In this document: positions 45,891-53,904 of the stretch, one piece after another | Position numbering within the stretch: the first letter of the stretch is position 1 | Layout: every line of letters starts with the position of its first letter | Source: DATARH01 sp963789255 | GTDB lineage: Bacteria; Pseudomonadota; Alphaproteobacteria; ATCC43930; CGMCC-115725 | Assembly (NCBI GenBank): GCA_963789255.1 | Contig: CAWBJW010000002.1 | Location: 2,232,001-2,296,000, forward strand | Length of the DNA: 64,000 nt | Direction: 5' to 3' | Translations under genes and position numbers: made by a program | The notes under the pieces: generated by a model | The model's input: the letters and a program-made list of their open reading frames with translations, nothing else | What the model was told of the DNA's origin: nothing | Database searches by the model: none

Positions 45891-46985
45891 ATGGCAGACA
45901 AGATTCGGCTGGGCCTCATTGGCGCCAGCGTCACGGGCACCTGGTCGTCGCGCTCCCACCTGCCGGCGGTGCGGGCCAGTTCGGAGGTCGAATTGACGGC
46001 GGTGTGCACCACCAGGGCCGACAGCGCCGAGGGGGCGCGCCGGGCCTACGGCGCCCGGCTGGCCTTCGACGACTACCGCAAGATGATCGCCTCGCCCGAG
46101 ATCGACGCGGTCGCGATCGTCGTGCGCGTGCCGTCGCACTACGCGCCGACCAAGGCGGCGCTGGAGGCGGGCAAGCACGTCTATTGCGAATGGCCGCTCG
46201 GGCGGACGACGGCGGAGGCGGTGGAACTGGCGGCATTGGCCGAGGCCCGGGGGCTGGTCACCGCGGTCGGCCTGCAGGCCCGCGTCAATCCGACGATCAT
46301 GTACATGAAGGAGCTGGTCGAATCGGGCTATGTCGGCGAGGTGATGGCCGTTCACGTCTGCCTGATGCGCGACGGCGTGCTGTCGCGCCCGTCGCATCGC
46401 ACCTGGCAGCGCGAGGCTGAACTCGGCGCCAATACGCTGACCATCGCCAACGGCCACACCGTCGATGCGATGCGCTTTGTCGCCGGCGACTTCTCCCGGC
46501 TCTCCGCCGTGGTGGCGACCCAGGCGAAGCAGTGGCTCGATACCGGCACCAACACTTGGCTCGACGTGACCTCGCCCGACAACATCCTGATCAGCGGCCA
46601 TCTGGCGAACGGCGCGGTGGCCTCGGTCCATATCGGCGCCATCCCCTATGCCGGCAGCGGCTACCAGATGGAAATCTACGGCCGCGAGGGCACGCTGGTC
46701 GCGTGGGGCGATGACTCACCGCAACTGAGCAAAGTGGAGCTTGACGGCGTGCAGCGCGGCGACAGGCTTGACGCGCTGCCGGTGCCGGATCGCTTCACCG
46801 TCGCCGCGCCCGGTACGCCGTCCGGCGAAGCCCTCAATGTCGGCCAGATGTACGCGCTGTTCGCTCAGGCAATCCGCGATGGCGAAAGCCGCCAGCCGAA
46901 TTTCGCGACCGCGGTCGAGCTGCACCGCCTGGTCGATGCCATCAAGGAGGCGTCGGGCAACGGCCGCGCGGTGATTTTCGGGTAG
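45891..46985 (+). CDS. Gfo/Idh/MocA family oxidoreductase
   Basis: 364 residues from ATG 45891, with GGAGAGG upstream. N-terminal Rossmann fold (IRLGLIGASVTGTWSSRSHLP), then the EKP-like motif as CEWPLGRTTAEAVEL with Trp in place of Lys, and a C-terminal substrate domain (GANTLTIANGHTVDAMRFV). The replaced lysine is normally catalytic in dehydrogenation, so the reaction may differ; I infer a sugar or inositol derivative substrate only from family membership. Confidence 0.85.
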   Translation: MADKIRLGLIGASVTGTWSSRSHLPAVRASSEVELTAVCTTRADSAEGARRAYGARLAFDDYRKMIASPEIDAVAIVVRVPSHYAPTKAALEAGKHVYCEWPLGRTTAEAVELAALAEARGLVTAVGLQARVNPTIMYMKELVESGYVGEVMAVHVCLMRDGVLSRPSHRTWQREAELGANTLTIANGHTVDAMRFVAGDFSRLSAVVATQAKQWLDTGTNTWLDVTSPDNILISGHLANGAVASVHIGAIPYAGSGYQMEIYGREGTLVAWGDDSPQLSKVELDGVQRGDRLDALPVPDRFTVAAPGTPSGEALNVGQMYALFAQAIRDGESRQPNFATAVELHRLVDAIKEASGNGRAVIFG

Positions 46986-47109
46986 CGGCGAGATTGCGTT
47001 CGGGGCGCTGGCGGCCGGTCGGAGACGTTCTCATTTGCCCTACCGTCATCTGCGCCGCGGCATCCGCCTCAACCCGCCCGGCCCGGCGCGCGCGCGGCGC
47101 CAACTCCAC

Positions 47110-47220
47110 GCGTCCTTCGCGACGCCCGCGCTGCGGGCTCCTCAGGATGACGATTTCCGTAATACCATCAAAATCTACGTCATCCTGAGGAGCGCCCGAA
47201 GGGCGCGTCTCGAAGGACGC
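47110..47220. repeat. Large inverted-repeat element (CGTCCTTCGAGACGC family)
   Basis: CGTCCTTCGCGACGC...GGGCTCCTCAGGATGACG (47111-47152) is repeated inverted as CGTCATCCTGAGGAGC...GTCTCGAAGGACGC (47178-47220) around an AT-rich centre. This is a common interspersed palindrome of alphaproteobacteria. It lies between convergent genes and might also act as a terminator. Confidence 0.75.
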
Positions 47221-47236
47221 CGGATGCCGCCGCAGC

Positions 47237-48076
47237 CTACCGCCGCTGCTGCCGGCGCAGGAAATCGATGAAGACGGCGGCCAAGAGCCCTTCCTTCTTC
47301 TGCCAATCCTCGAAGGCGACATCGAGGTCCTCGCGGTCTTCGGTCAGCACCTCTTGGTATTCGGCATTGGGCATCAGCCGATGCGCCGCCTGGCCGGGCA
47401 GGCGCGGGTGGACCCGGTCGTTGCCGGGGATGATTGAGGCCGGCATCGTCATCGAGCGCAGCTGCGCCGGGCTGACGCCGATCACCGGATGGTCGGCGCC
47501 GGCCGCAAAGCTGCGCCGCCACTGCGTCATCCGGGCGATGAAATCCTGCGGGTCCATCGCCATCAGGATGGCCCGGGCCTGCGGGTTGGCGTTGATCACC
47601 TCGCTCCAATGGTCGAGCGCGCAGACCGCCGCCATCCCGCCCTTCTGCGCGGCCTCGATATGCGAGGTGTAGTACTGGTTGGTCAGCCGTTCGGCGGCAT
47701 AGGCGCCGCCGGTCACCCGCCATAGGAGGAGGCCGCGAACGTCCTCGGGCCGGCGTAGGGCGAGGATCATCGCCAGCCGGCAGCCCGACGAGCTGCCGCC
47801 GATAGTGGCCGGCAACGCATCGAGCCCTGCCAGCAGCTCGTGCAGGTCCTCGGCCCACTGGTCGTTTTCGGAGTCGCCCTCGATGGCGATGCCGGAGGCG
47901 CCGCAATTGCGCCGGTCGTAGACGACGACGCGGTAGCCGGCCTCGGCGATCTTGGCTCCGAGCGGCTTCACGGCGACGAGACCGCGCCGGCCGCCCGGCT
48001 GCAGCGCAACGAACGGGCCGCGATCGCCGAGGATCTCGTAATTGATGTCAACGCCGCGGATCCTGGTGACGGGCAT
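47237..48076 (-). CDS. Alpha/beta fold hydrolase
   Basis: 279 residues. The N-terminal strand pattern (MPVTRIRGVDINYEILGDRGP), the VVVYDRRNCGASG oxyanion segment, and the nucleophile elbow GGSSSGCR (Gly-x-Ser-x-Gly-like) define the fold. The late acid and histidine are not clear; HPRLPGQAAHRLMPNAEYQEV may carry the histidine. Substrate unknown. It is divergent from the FAH-family gene with 221 bp between. Confidence 0.82.
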   Translation of the reverse strand: MPVTRIRGVDINYEILGDRGPFVALQPGGRRGLVAVKPLGAKIAEAGYRVVVYDRRNCGASGIAIEGDSENDQWAEDLHELLAGLDALPATIGGSSSGCRLAMILALRRPEDVRGLLLWRVTGGAYAAERLTNQYYTSHIEAAQKGGMAAVCALDHWSEVINANPQARAILMAMDPQDFIARMTQWRRSFAAGADHPVIGVSPAQLRSMTMPASIIPGNDRVHPRLPGQAAHRLMPNAEYQEVLTEDREDLDVAFEDWQKKEGLLAAVFIDFLRRQQRR

Positions 48077-48297
48077 GGCTCTCCTCCCTGGCCGATCGGA
48101 CCGGCGCCGATGTTAGCCGATCTCCCGCGTTCGCGGCGCGCATTCTCGCGCCGGGGCGCCGCCTCATGCCGCGGGGCCACGGGATCGACATGCAAAAGCC
48201 GGTTCGCGGAAGGCGCGGACGCGGTATAACCTGCCTGGTCACGCCGGCGGAACGGCCCGCGGGCAGGAAGCGCCAAACACAGGCGAGGGAGCACCAC

Positions 48298-49254
48298 ATG
48301 AAATTGCTTTATTTCGATGACTTCAAGCTCGGCGTGCTGAAAGCGGATAACACCGTGGTCGATGTCTCCGCCGTCGTGCAGGACATCCCGCATACCGGAC
48401 CGGGCGATCTGATGAACGGGCTGATCGAGCGCTTTGCCGCCTATCGGCCGAAGATCGAGGCCGCGGTGGCGGCCGGCAAGGGCGTCCCCCTCGCCAGCGT
48501 CAAGATCCGCCCGCCCTTGCCGAAGCCGACGACAATCGACTGCATGGCGGTCAACTACATGGAAGACGGCACCCGCAGCGCGCCGGCGCCGATCAACGCC
48601 TTCCACAAATCGCCGAGCGCGATCATCGGCAATGGCGACACGATGGTGTTGCCCGACGTGCCGGCGCCGATCTTCGAGGGCGAAGCCGAGATGGCGGTCG
48701 TCATCGGCAGGAAGGCGACCGGCGTCAGCCAGAAGGACGCGATGGACTACGTCTTCGGCTACACCAACTTCATCGACGGCTCGGCGCGCGGCCTGCCGCC
48801 GCCGGGCAATGTGTTCTTCCAGATGAAGTCGCGCGACACCTTTGCGCCGATCGGGCCGTTCCTCGTCACCGCCGACGAGGTCAAGGATCCGCAGAAATTG
48901 CAGATCCGGCTGTGGAACAACGGCACCTTGATGCAGAACTTCAACACCGACGACATGGGACACAAGATCCCGCGCTGCATCGAGTGGCTGACCTCGATCC
49001 ACACGCTGGAGCCGGGCGACATCATCGCCACCGGCACCAACCATCGCGGCCTCAACCCGTTCATGGACGGCGACAAGGTCGAGCTCGAAACCGAAGGTCT
49101 CGGCAAGCTCACCTTCCATGTGAAGGACGATCTGAAGCGCGTCTGGGCGCGCAAGACCCGCCTCCAGATGCACGAAGAGTCCAACACCAAGACGCCGGGC
49201 AACTACCCGGACTTCACGCCGCAGCTGAGCGGCAAACACGCGAAGACCGCCTGA
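48298..49254 (+). CDS. Fumarylacetoacetate hydrolase family protein
   Basis: 318 residues from ATG 48298, preceded by GAGGGAG. The FAH fold metal ligands appear in IFEGEAEMAVVIGRKA (Glu-x-Glu) and YTNFIDGSARGLPPPGN; FAPIGPFLVTADEVKDPQ and GDIIATGTNHRGLNP are typical. Members cleave C-C bonds or act as hydratases/isomerases in aromatic degradation. The gene ends 54 bp before a convergent transporter gene, with a palindrome between. Confidence 0.9.
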   Translation: MKLLYFDDFKLGVLKADNTVVDVSAVVQDIPHTGPGDLMNGLIERFAAYRPKIEAAVAAGKGVPLASVKIRPPLPKPTTIDCMAVNYMEDGTRSAPAPINAFHKSPSAIIGNGDTMVLPDVPAPIFEGEAEMAVVIGRKATGVSQKDAMDYVFGYTNFIDGSARGLPPPGNVFFQMKSRDTFAPIGPFLVTADEVKDPQKLQIRLWNNGTLMQNFNTDDMGHKIPRCIEWLTSIHTLEPGDIIATGTNHRGLNPFMDGDKVELETEGLGKLTFHVKDDLKRVWARKTRLQMHEESNTKTPGNYPDFTPQLSGKHAKTA

Positions 49255-49268
49255 TTGCACCGCACGCC

Positions 49269-49299
49269 CTTCCCTCCCCCTGCCGCGGGGGGAGGGAAG
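49269..49299. terminator. Palindrome between convergent genes (GGGAGGG family)
   Basis: CTTCCCTCCCCC / GGGGGGAGGGAAG with a short TGCCGC loop, located exactly between convergent stops. It belongs to the repeat family also found inside the RhaD fusion and at 61805. It probably also serves as a bidirectional transcription end; there is no U-run. Confidence 0.55.
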
Positions 49300-49308
49300 C
49301 CGCGCGGT

Positions 49309-50631
49309 CTATGTCGCGGCGTTGACGGCGACCGGGGCTCCGGCTGCACCACGTCGCCCGCGCCGCTGGATTGCGATCAGCGCGACGAGGCTGAGCACAG
49401 CGCTGAAAACCAGGTAATAGCTCGGCGACAGCTTGTCGCCGGTCTCCAGGATCAGCCAGGTTGCGACGAACGGCGCAAGCCCGCCGAAAATCGACACGGC
49501 GGTGCTGAAGCTCAAGGACACGCCGATCGCCCGCGTCTCGACCGGAAACTGTTCGGCCAACAGCGAGGGCAAGACGCCGCTGTACCCGGCCTTGACCAGG
49601 TTGAGCCAGGCGGCGGCAAAGATGAGGCTCGCGAGCGACGGCCAGGCGCCCATCAGCCAGAAGCACGGGTAAGAGGTCAGCAGAAACAGCCAGCACGTGA
49701 CCACCATGATCCTCGGCCGCGAGAGCATCTTGTCGGACCAGTGCCCGGCAAGCGGCGCGCCAATCGCCAGAAAGGCGCCGCCGATCAAGGTCGCGACGAA
49801 GCCGACATAGGCCGGCAGATGCAGCGTCTTGACCCCGTAGGTCGGAATGTAGGCCAGGATGTAAAACGAGCTGTTCGAGATGACCGATATGCCGATCCCC
49901 AGCAGCACCGGAAGGGGCTGCCGCCGCAGCAGATCCATGATCGGGATCGTGGCGGGCTTCTCGGCATCGAGAAACTCCGCCGTCTCGACCACTTTCGCGC
50001 GGATGTAAAGGCCGGCCGGGCCGATCAGCATCCCAAAGAAATAGGGAACGCGCCAACCCCAATCGACCAGCTGCTGGTGGGTCAGCAGCGTCGTCAGCGC
50101 GACCCCGAACGCCGAGACGAGAACCGTGATGATCCCGGCGGTGGCGAATTGCCAGCTGGCGCCGTAGCCCTTGCGCCTGCCGCCGTGCTCGCTGAGGAAA
50201 GTGACGGCGCTGCCGAATTCGCCGCCGACCGAAAAGCCCTGCACCACCCGCGCGAGCGTGATGATGATCGGGGCGGCGAGACCGATCGTCGCGTAGCCCG
50301 GCGTCACCGCCATCAGCGTCGTGCCGATCATCATCAGCGCGATCGACAGCATCAGGCCGGCCTTGCGCCCGGCGCGGTCGGTATAACCGCCAATGACGAT
50401 CGCGCCCAACGGCCGCACGAAATAGGCAAGGCCGAAGGCGCCGAACGTAACAAGCAGCGATACGGTCGGGTTGTGCGCCGGGAAGAACACTTCGGCGATC
50501 GTCACCGCGAGGAAGGCGTAGACGACGAAATCAAACCATTCCAGCACGTTGCCGATCGTCGCGGCGAGGATCAGGCGGTTCATCGAGGGCCCGCCGGGGG
50601 TCGCTCCGGTCGGCAGGGTCTCGGCGGTCAT
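49309..50631 (-). CDS. MFS transporter of the metabolite:H+ symporter (MHS) family
   Basis: 440 residues from ATG 50631, twelve helices. MNRLILAATIGNVLEWFDFVVYAFL, the DRAGRKAGLMLSI loop and RVVQGFSVGGEFGSAVTFLSEH are MHS signatures (ShiA, ProP, KgtP relatives), importing organic acids with protons. SGVLPSLLAEQFPVETRAIGVSLSF is in the second half. Its substrate may relate to the adjacent FAH-family or oxygenase genes; this is inference. The frame is open upstream but unconserved. Confidence 0.9.
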   Translation of the reverse strand: MTAETLPTGATPGGPSMNRLILAATIGNVLEWFDFVVYAFLAVTIAEVFFPAHNPTVSLLVTFGAFGLAYFVRPLGAIVIGGYTDRAGRKAGLMLSIALMMIGTTLMAVTPGYATIGLAAPIIITLARVVQGFSVGGEFGSAVTFLSEHGGRRKGYGASWQFATAGIITVLVSAFGVALTTLLTHQQLVDWGWRVPYFFGMLIGPAGLYIRAKVVETAEFLDAEKPATIPIMDLLRRQPLPVLLGIGISVISNSSFYILAYIPTYGVKTLHLPAYVGFVATLIGGAFLAIGAPLAGHWSDKMLSRPRIMVVTCWLFLLTSYPCFWLMGAWPSLASLIFAAAWLNLVKAGYSGVLPSLLAEQFPVETRAIGVSLSFSTAVSIFGGLAPFVATWLILETGDKLSPSYYLVFSAVLSLVALIAIQRRGRRGAAGAPVAVNAAT

Positions 50632-50720
50632 GGCAGCTCTCCCTGGAATGTTATTCTGGTCGCGGTGCGGCATTATGAACCGATCGGCCCGCGCCGACAA
50701 ACAGCCCGGAGGAGACCAAA

Positions 50721-50877
50721 ATGAGAAAGTTGCGGTCGGAACGTCACCAAATACGGCCTCGCCCGCACGCCGCACCGCGCCGGGCTCCTCGCCAAATACG
50801 CCAGGCAGGTCGGCCAGGCCAACCGCGGCGCCGTCACCCACGAAGGCGGCGCCGACTGGCCCTGGTTTGGCCGCTGA
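50721..50877 (+). CDS. Possible small protein with a frame break
   Basis: An ATG with a CGGAGGAGAC ribosome site starts MRKLRS; shifting frame near 50740 gives NVTKYGLARTPHRAGLLAKY, then ARQVGQANRGAVTHEGGADW, ending PWFGR at 50877. Codon use in the shifted part is like that of real genes and total length is 3n+1, as for other broken genes here. About 51 residues, function unknown. Confidence 0.35.
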
Positions 50878-50898
50878 ATTGGCCGTGGCGGCAGGAGG

Positions 50899-51189
50899 TT
50901 ACCGGCACTCCGGCAGGGCGAGCAGCCCATCGGGGTGCAGACCGTCGTCATCGGCGGCCTTGAGGTACTTGTTGCCGTATTTGCTGGTCGCAACGACGAT
51001 TTCGACCTGGTGCCCGGCGCGCGGCATGTAGAAGCTCCATTGCCCTGACTCGATGCCGGCGATCGCGGCCGCCTCGCTGACCGTCCAGCGCGCGCCGTCG
51101 GCATTGACCCCGCCGATGATGCGGATCCGCCGGTCATGGTTGAGGCGGTCGCTGCGGCCGACGCAATGGATCCGATAGCGCGATGACAT
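50899..51189 (-). CDS. DUF3892 domain-containing protein
   Basis: 96 residues. RYRIHCVGRSDRLNHDRRIRIIGGVNADG, SEAAAIAGIESGQWSFYMP and KYLKAADDDGLHPDGLLALPEC follow the DUF3892 pattern, a small beta-rich domain in soil bacteria. Function unknown. It is immediately upstream of the 2OG-oxygenase gene on the same strand end-to-end order (51207 begins the stop side of that gene), so they are not obviously coupled. Confidence 0.75.
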   Translation of the reverse strand: MSSRYRIHCVGRSDRLNHDRRIRIIGGVNADGARWTVSEAAAIAGIESGQWSFYMPRAGHQVEIVVATSKYGNKYLKAADDDGLHPDGLLALPECR

Positions 51190-51206
51190 CGCCCGGTCGT
51201 CGGACG

Positions 51207-51929
51207 CTATTCCCGCCGGAAGGTCACGACGAGCACGTCGCGATACCCCGGCCGCGCCAGATCGAGCGGTGTCACCGGGGTCACCCCGTGATGGACTCGA
51301 TTGTCGTCGGTCACCGCCGAGTCGAGCGGCTCGGTCAAGGTGAAGCTGCCGAGCGGGCGCATCGCGAGGTCGCCGATGCTGGTCTCGCCGCTCGAAATGT
51401 TGACCCGGCTGACCAGGAGGACCAGCACCCAGTCGACGCCATCGCGATGCATTCCCTCCGGGGTCGGCCGCCCCTCCTGCCCCGGGCGCGCCTCGATGCG
51501 GAACTGATGGACCTCGACGTGCCAGGAATCCGGGCGCAATGGCGGCGAGGTCAGCCGGTCGAACAGCGTGTGGCAGGTGGCGAGGATCGCATGCAATGCC
51601 GGATGGGCGCCGATCGCCTCGGCGACCGGGTCGAACCAGCGCTGGATGCCGCCGTTGAGCGGATTGTAGTCGCGGCTCTGGTAATGCGGCTGATGCGGCT
51701 TGCGGGCAATGCCCTCGGCATTGGCGCGAAAACAGGCGAAGCGGCGGCGGCGGTAGCGCCCGCCATCGGCCATGTAGGCGTCGATCCCGAGATCGCCCCA
51801 GCTTTGGGAAAAGCGCTCCCAGTCGGAGAGCCCCGCCGCTTCCAGCACCGCGCGCATCTCGGGCGCGCGCACCAGCGCAAAACCGCCGCCGGCGACGGTT
51901 TGGGCAATAGCGGCAAGCCGATCGGTCAT
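51207..51929 (-). CDS. 2OG-Fe dioxygenase family protein
   Basis: 240 residues from ATG 51929. The metal ligands are seen as GMHRDGVDWVLVLLV (His-x-Asp) and the distal His in NRVHHGVTPVTPLD with Arg following, as in PF10014 amino-acid hydroxylases such as isoleucine dioxygenase (IDO) relatives. It probably hydroxylates a free amino acid using 2-oxoglutarate. The gene's stop is 17 bp from the DUF3892 start. It follows the Asp-box protein gene on the same strand by 59 bp. Confidence 0.82.
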   Translation of the reverse strand: MTDRLAAIAQTVAGGGFALVRAPEMRAVLEAAGLSDWERFSQSWGDLGIDAYMADGGRYRRRRFACFRANAEGIARKPHQPHYQSRDYNPLNGGIQRWFDPVAEAIGAHPALHAILATCHTLFDRLTSPPLRPDSWHVEVHQFRIEARPGQEGRPTPEGMHRDGVDWVLVLLVSRVNISSGETSIGDLAMRPLGSFTLTEPLDSAVTDDNRVHHGVTPVTPLDLARPGYRDVLVVTFRRE

Positions 51930-51988
51930 GCTCTCAATGTCGATGCGGCTCGATACGCCGTCAAGCCGCCGCCGAGAGCAATCCCGGA

Positions 51989-52964
51989 TTAATTCGGCAC
52001 CCAGCTGAGCGAGCGGATCTCGGTGAATTCGCGGGGCAGCTTCTTCCACGAATCGCCGGCGTTCTGGCTCGCGAACAGTTCGCCGTAATGGCTGCACGCG
52101 ACAATGAGGCCGGGGTCGGCCGCATGTGTCGCGAAGTTCCAGATCGGCGAATTGGGCTCCGCCGGCAGGGACAGCATCTGCCAGCTCCGCCCGCCGTCCT
52201 TCGAGCGCTGGATCGCCCCGGCATCGCCGGAGGCGCCGTTGCCGGTCGCCACAAAGAGGGTCTCCGGGTCGTCGGCTTTTTGCGCCAGATGGCGGCAGTA
52301 ATGCAGACGGAACTGGTCGCCCACCATCAGCGGATACCAATTGTCGCCGCGATCGCGGCTCGCGAAGATCTCGCGCGGCGTGCTGGTCAGGACGGTGGTG
52401 CCGCCATTGACCGTAATCGCGATGTCGTGAATGTCGGGATCGGGAATTCCCTCTGCGGCGATCCGGGTCCAGCTGTCGCCGCCATCGGTCGAGCGCCGCA
52501 CGCCGTTGACTTCGAACCCGGCCCAGACGATGCGATGGTCCGAGGGATCGACGGTCAGCGCCGTCACCCGGGGGACGCCGACATTCGGGCATTCCTCGGC
52601 GATCTCCGCCTTGAGCTTCTGCCAATGCGCGCCGCCATCCTTCGAGCGGAACAGCGCGGCCGGCCGCGTCCCGGCGAAGATGATGTCGGGATCAGCGGGA
52701 TCGATCGCGATCCGCCACACGTCGAGGCTGTTCATCGGCGAATGGAGGCGCTCGAAGCTCTGCCCGCCGTCGCGGCTCCGGTAGATGCCGTCATTGGCGC
52801 CGGCGAACAATGTGCGCGGCTCGCTCGGATGCACGGTGAGCCCGAAGATGCGGCTTTCGTTGCCCAGGCCCTTGCCGACGCGCCGCCAGTCTGTCGCCGC
52901 CATCCGGGCTGAGCCAGGCGCCGCTGCCGACCGTCCCGACGCAGATCGTGAAATTCCCTGCCAT
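51989..52964 (-). CDS. Asp-box/BNR repeat propeller protein (frame break)
   Basis: About 324 residues from ATG 52964 (MAGNFTICVGTVGSGAWLSP) after one break near 52900 (length 3n+1). Six Asp-box-like repeats are visible: YRSRDGGQSFERL, FRSKDGGAHWQKL, RRSTDGGDSWTRI, FASRDRGDNWYPL, QRSKDGGRSWQML, FASQNAGDSWKKL. These build a sialidase-like or YCF48-like beta-propeller; no sialidase arginine triad is apparent. There is no signal peptide, so a cytoplasmic role is likely. Function unknown. Confidence 0.78.
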
Positions 52965-52989
52965 CGCCGTGTCCTTCCAGAAGAATTCC

Positions 52990-53069
52990 GCAGTCCCGGC
53001 GCAGGCCGGGACCCACGGTTCAACCATTCCGCCGCTTGCTGGATGGATCCCGGCTTTCGCCGGGACTGC
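52990..53069. repeat. Inverted-repeat element (GCAGTCCCGGC family)
   Basis: GCAGTCCCGGC...GGCCGGGACCCA near 52990 and TGGATCCCGGC...GCCGGGACTGC to 53069 form a double-hairpin palindrome between two minus-strand genes. It is one of at least five interspersed palindrome types in the window. Confidence 0.7.
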
Positions 53070-53078
53070 GGCTTAGAA

Positions 53079-53489
53079 TCAGTCGGTGCCTTCCCAGCCG
53101 GTATGCGAGATGTCGATGACGACGCCGTCCGGGCCGGACCATTTCATCTCGAAATTGGCGTGGCCGCCCGCCGCCATCGTCGCATCGACATGGTCTTTTG
53201 CGGTCAGCCGCTGGCCATGCGCGCCTTCGAGCTTCTCGCAAGCTTGGTCGAGGTCGTCCACCTCGAAGCCGAAATGATGGACCCCCGTGAAGTGCGGTCC
53301 ATGCGCCCCCATGTCGGGCGACTCCTCTCCCTTGGTGTTGAGGATCGCGATGTTGATGTGGCCGTCCGACAGAAACACCGCGCCGTTGGGGCTGCGCCGC
53401 AATTCCTTGAGGCCGAACGCCGCCTTGTAGAACTCGGCGACCTTCGCCGGCTCTTTGGTCGTCAACGCGATATGCTTGATGCGTGCCAT
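53079..53489 (-). CDS. VOC (glyoxalase/bleomycin-resistance fold) family protein
   Basis: 136 residues from ATG 53489 (MARIKHIALTTKEPAKVAEFY). Two beta-alpha-beta-beta-beta units with metal-ligand candidates His (IKHIAL), His (GVHHFGFEV) and Glu (NFEMKWSGPDG). Family members isomerise, epimerise or ring-cleave; the substrate is unknown. It stands between two palindromic elements. Confidence 0.85.
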   Translation of the reverse strand: MARIKHIALTTKEPAKVAEFYKAAFGLKELRRSPNGAVFLSDGHINIAILNTKGEESPDMGAHGPHFTGVHHFGFEVDDLDQACEKLEGAHGQRLTAKDHVDATMAAGGHANFEMKWSGPDGVVIDISHTGWEGTD

Positions 53490-53516
53490 GACCGCTCCTT
53501 TCCGATGATGCGACAA

Positions 53517-53547
53517 TTTAACCACGAAGGCACGGAGGACACGAAGG
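53517..53547. repeat. ACCACGAAGGCACG-type repeat, copy A
   Basis: TTTAACCACGAAGGCACGGA followed by GGACACGAAGG. An inverted, slightly diverged copy is at 53924-53953 on the other side of the ankyrin gene. Confidence 0.6.
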
Positions 53548-53569
53548 TGAATTTCATGCAGCTACGGCG

Positions 53570-53904
53570 TTACCGGACCCGACCAAGCTCCTCGTCTGGC
53601 TTGCGGCCAAATTCGTTCAGGATGTCCCGCCGCGCTCCGCGCGCCAACAATAGCTCTGCCACGCCCATCTGCTTGAACATATAAGCGTAGTGCAGCGGTG
53701 TGTACCCCATGTCTCCAATCGAATTGATATCGAGGCCGGCGTCCAGCAATAGCATCGCCGCCTCTTCATCGCCGCGCATTGCAACGTAATGCAAGCAATT
53801 GTCCCCCTCGGGGTTTTGATAGTTAGGGCGTCGATCGGTTCGGATGGATCGTCTGATTGGTAATTGACCAAGTCGCTGAACCGGTCTTGCAGCTTGTTGG
53901 TCAT
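53570..53904 (-). CDS. Ankyrin repeat protein (frame break)
   Basis: About 111 residues from ATG 53904 (MTNKLQDRFSDLVNYQSDDP) once a missing base near 53810 is supplied (length 3n+2); the deficit is in a CCCC/GGGG run. Ankyrin repeats follow: GDNCLHYVAMRGDEEAAMLL, LDAGLDINSIGDMGYTPLHY and AELLLARGARRDILNEFGR. Small ankyrin proteins mediate protein binding. The gene is bracketed by inverted ACCACG repeats and its start lies in frame with the upstream xanthine-dehydrogenase-family gene, which has no stop of its own. Confidence 0.75.

Noticed and set aside
51207..52625. 472-codon minus-strand frame joining the Asp-box region with the 2OG oxygenase
   Set aside because: Only the part from ATG 51929 is the oxygenase; the upstream part is a shadow of the Asp-box gene in another frame.
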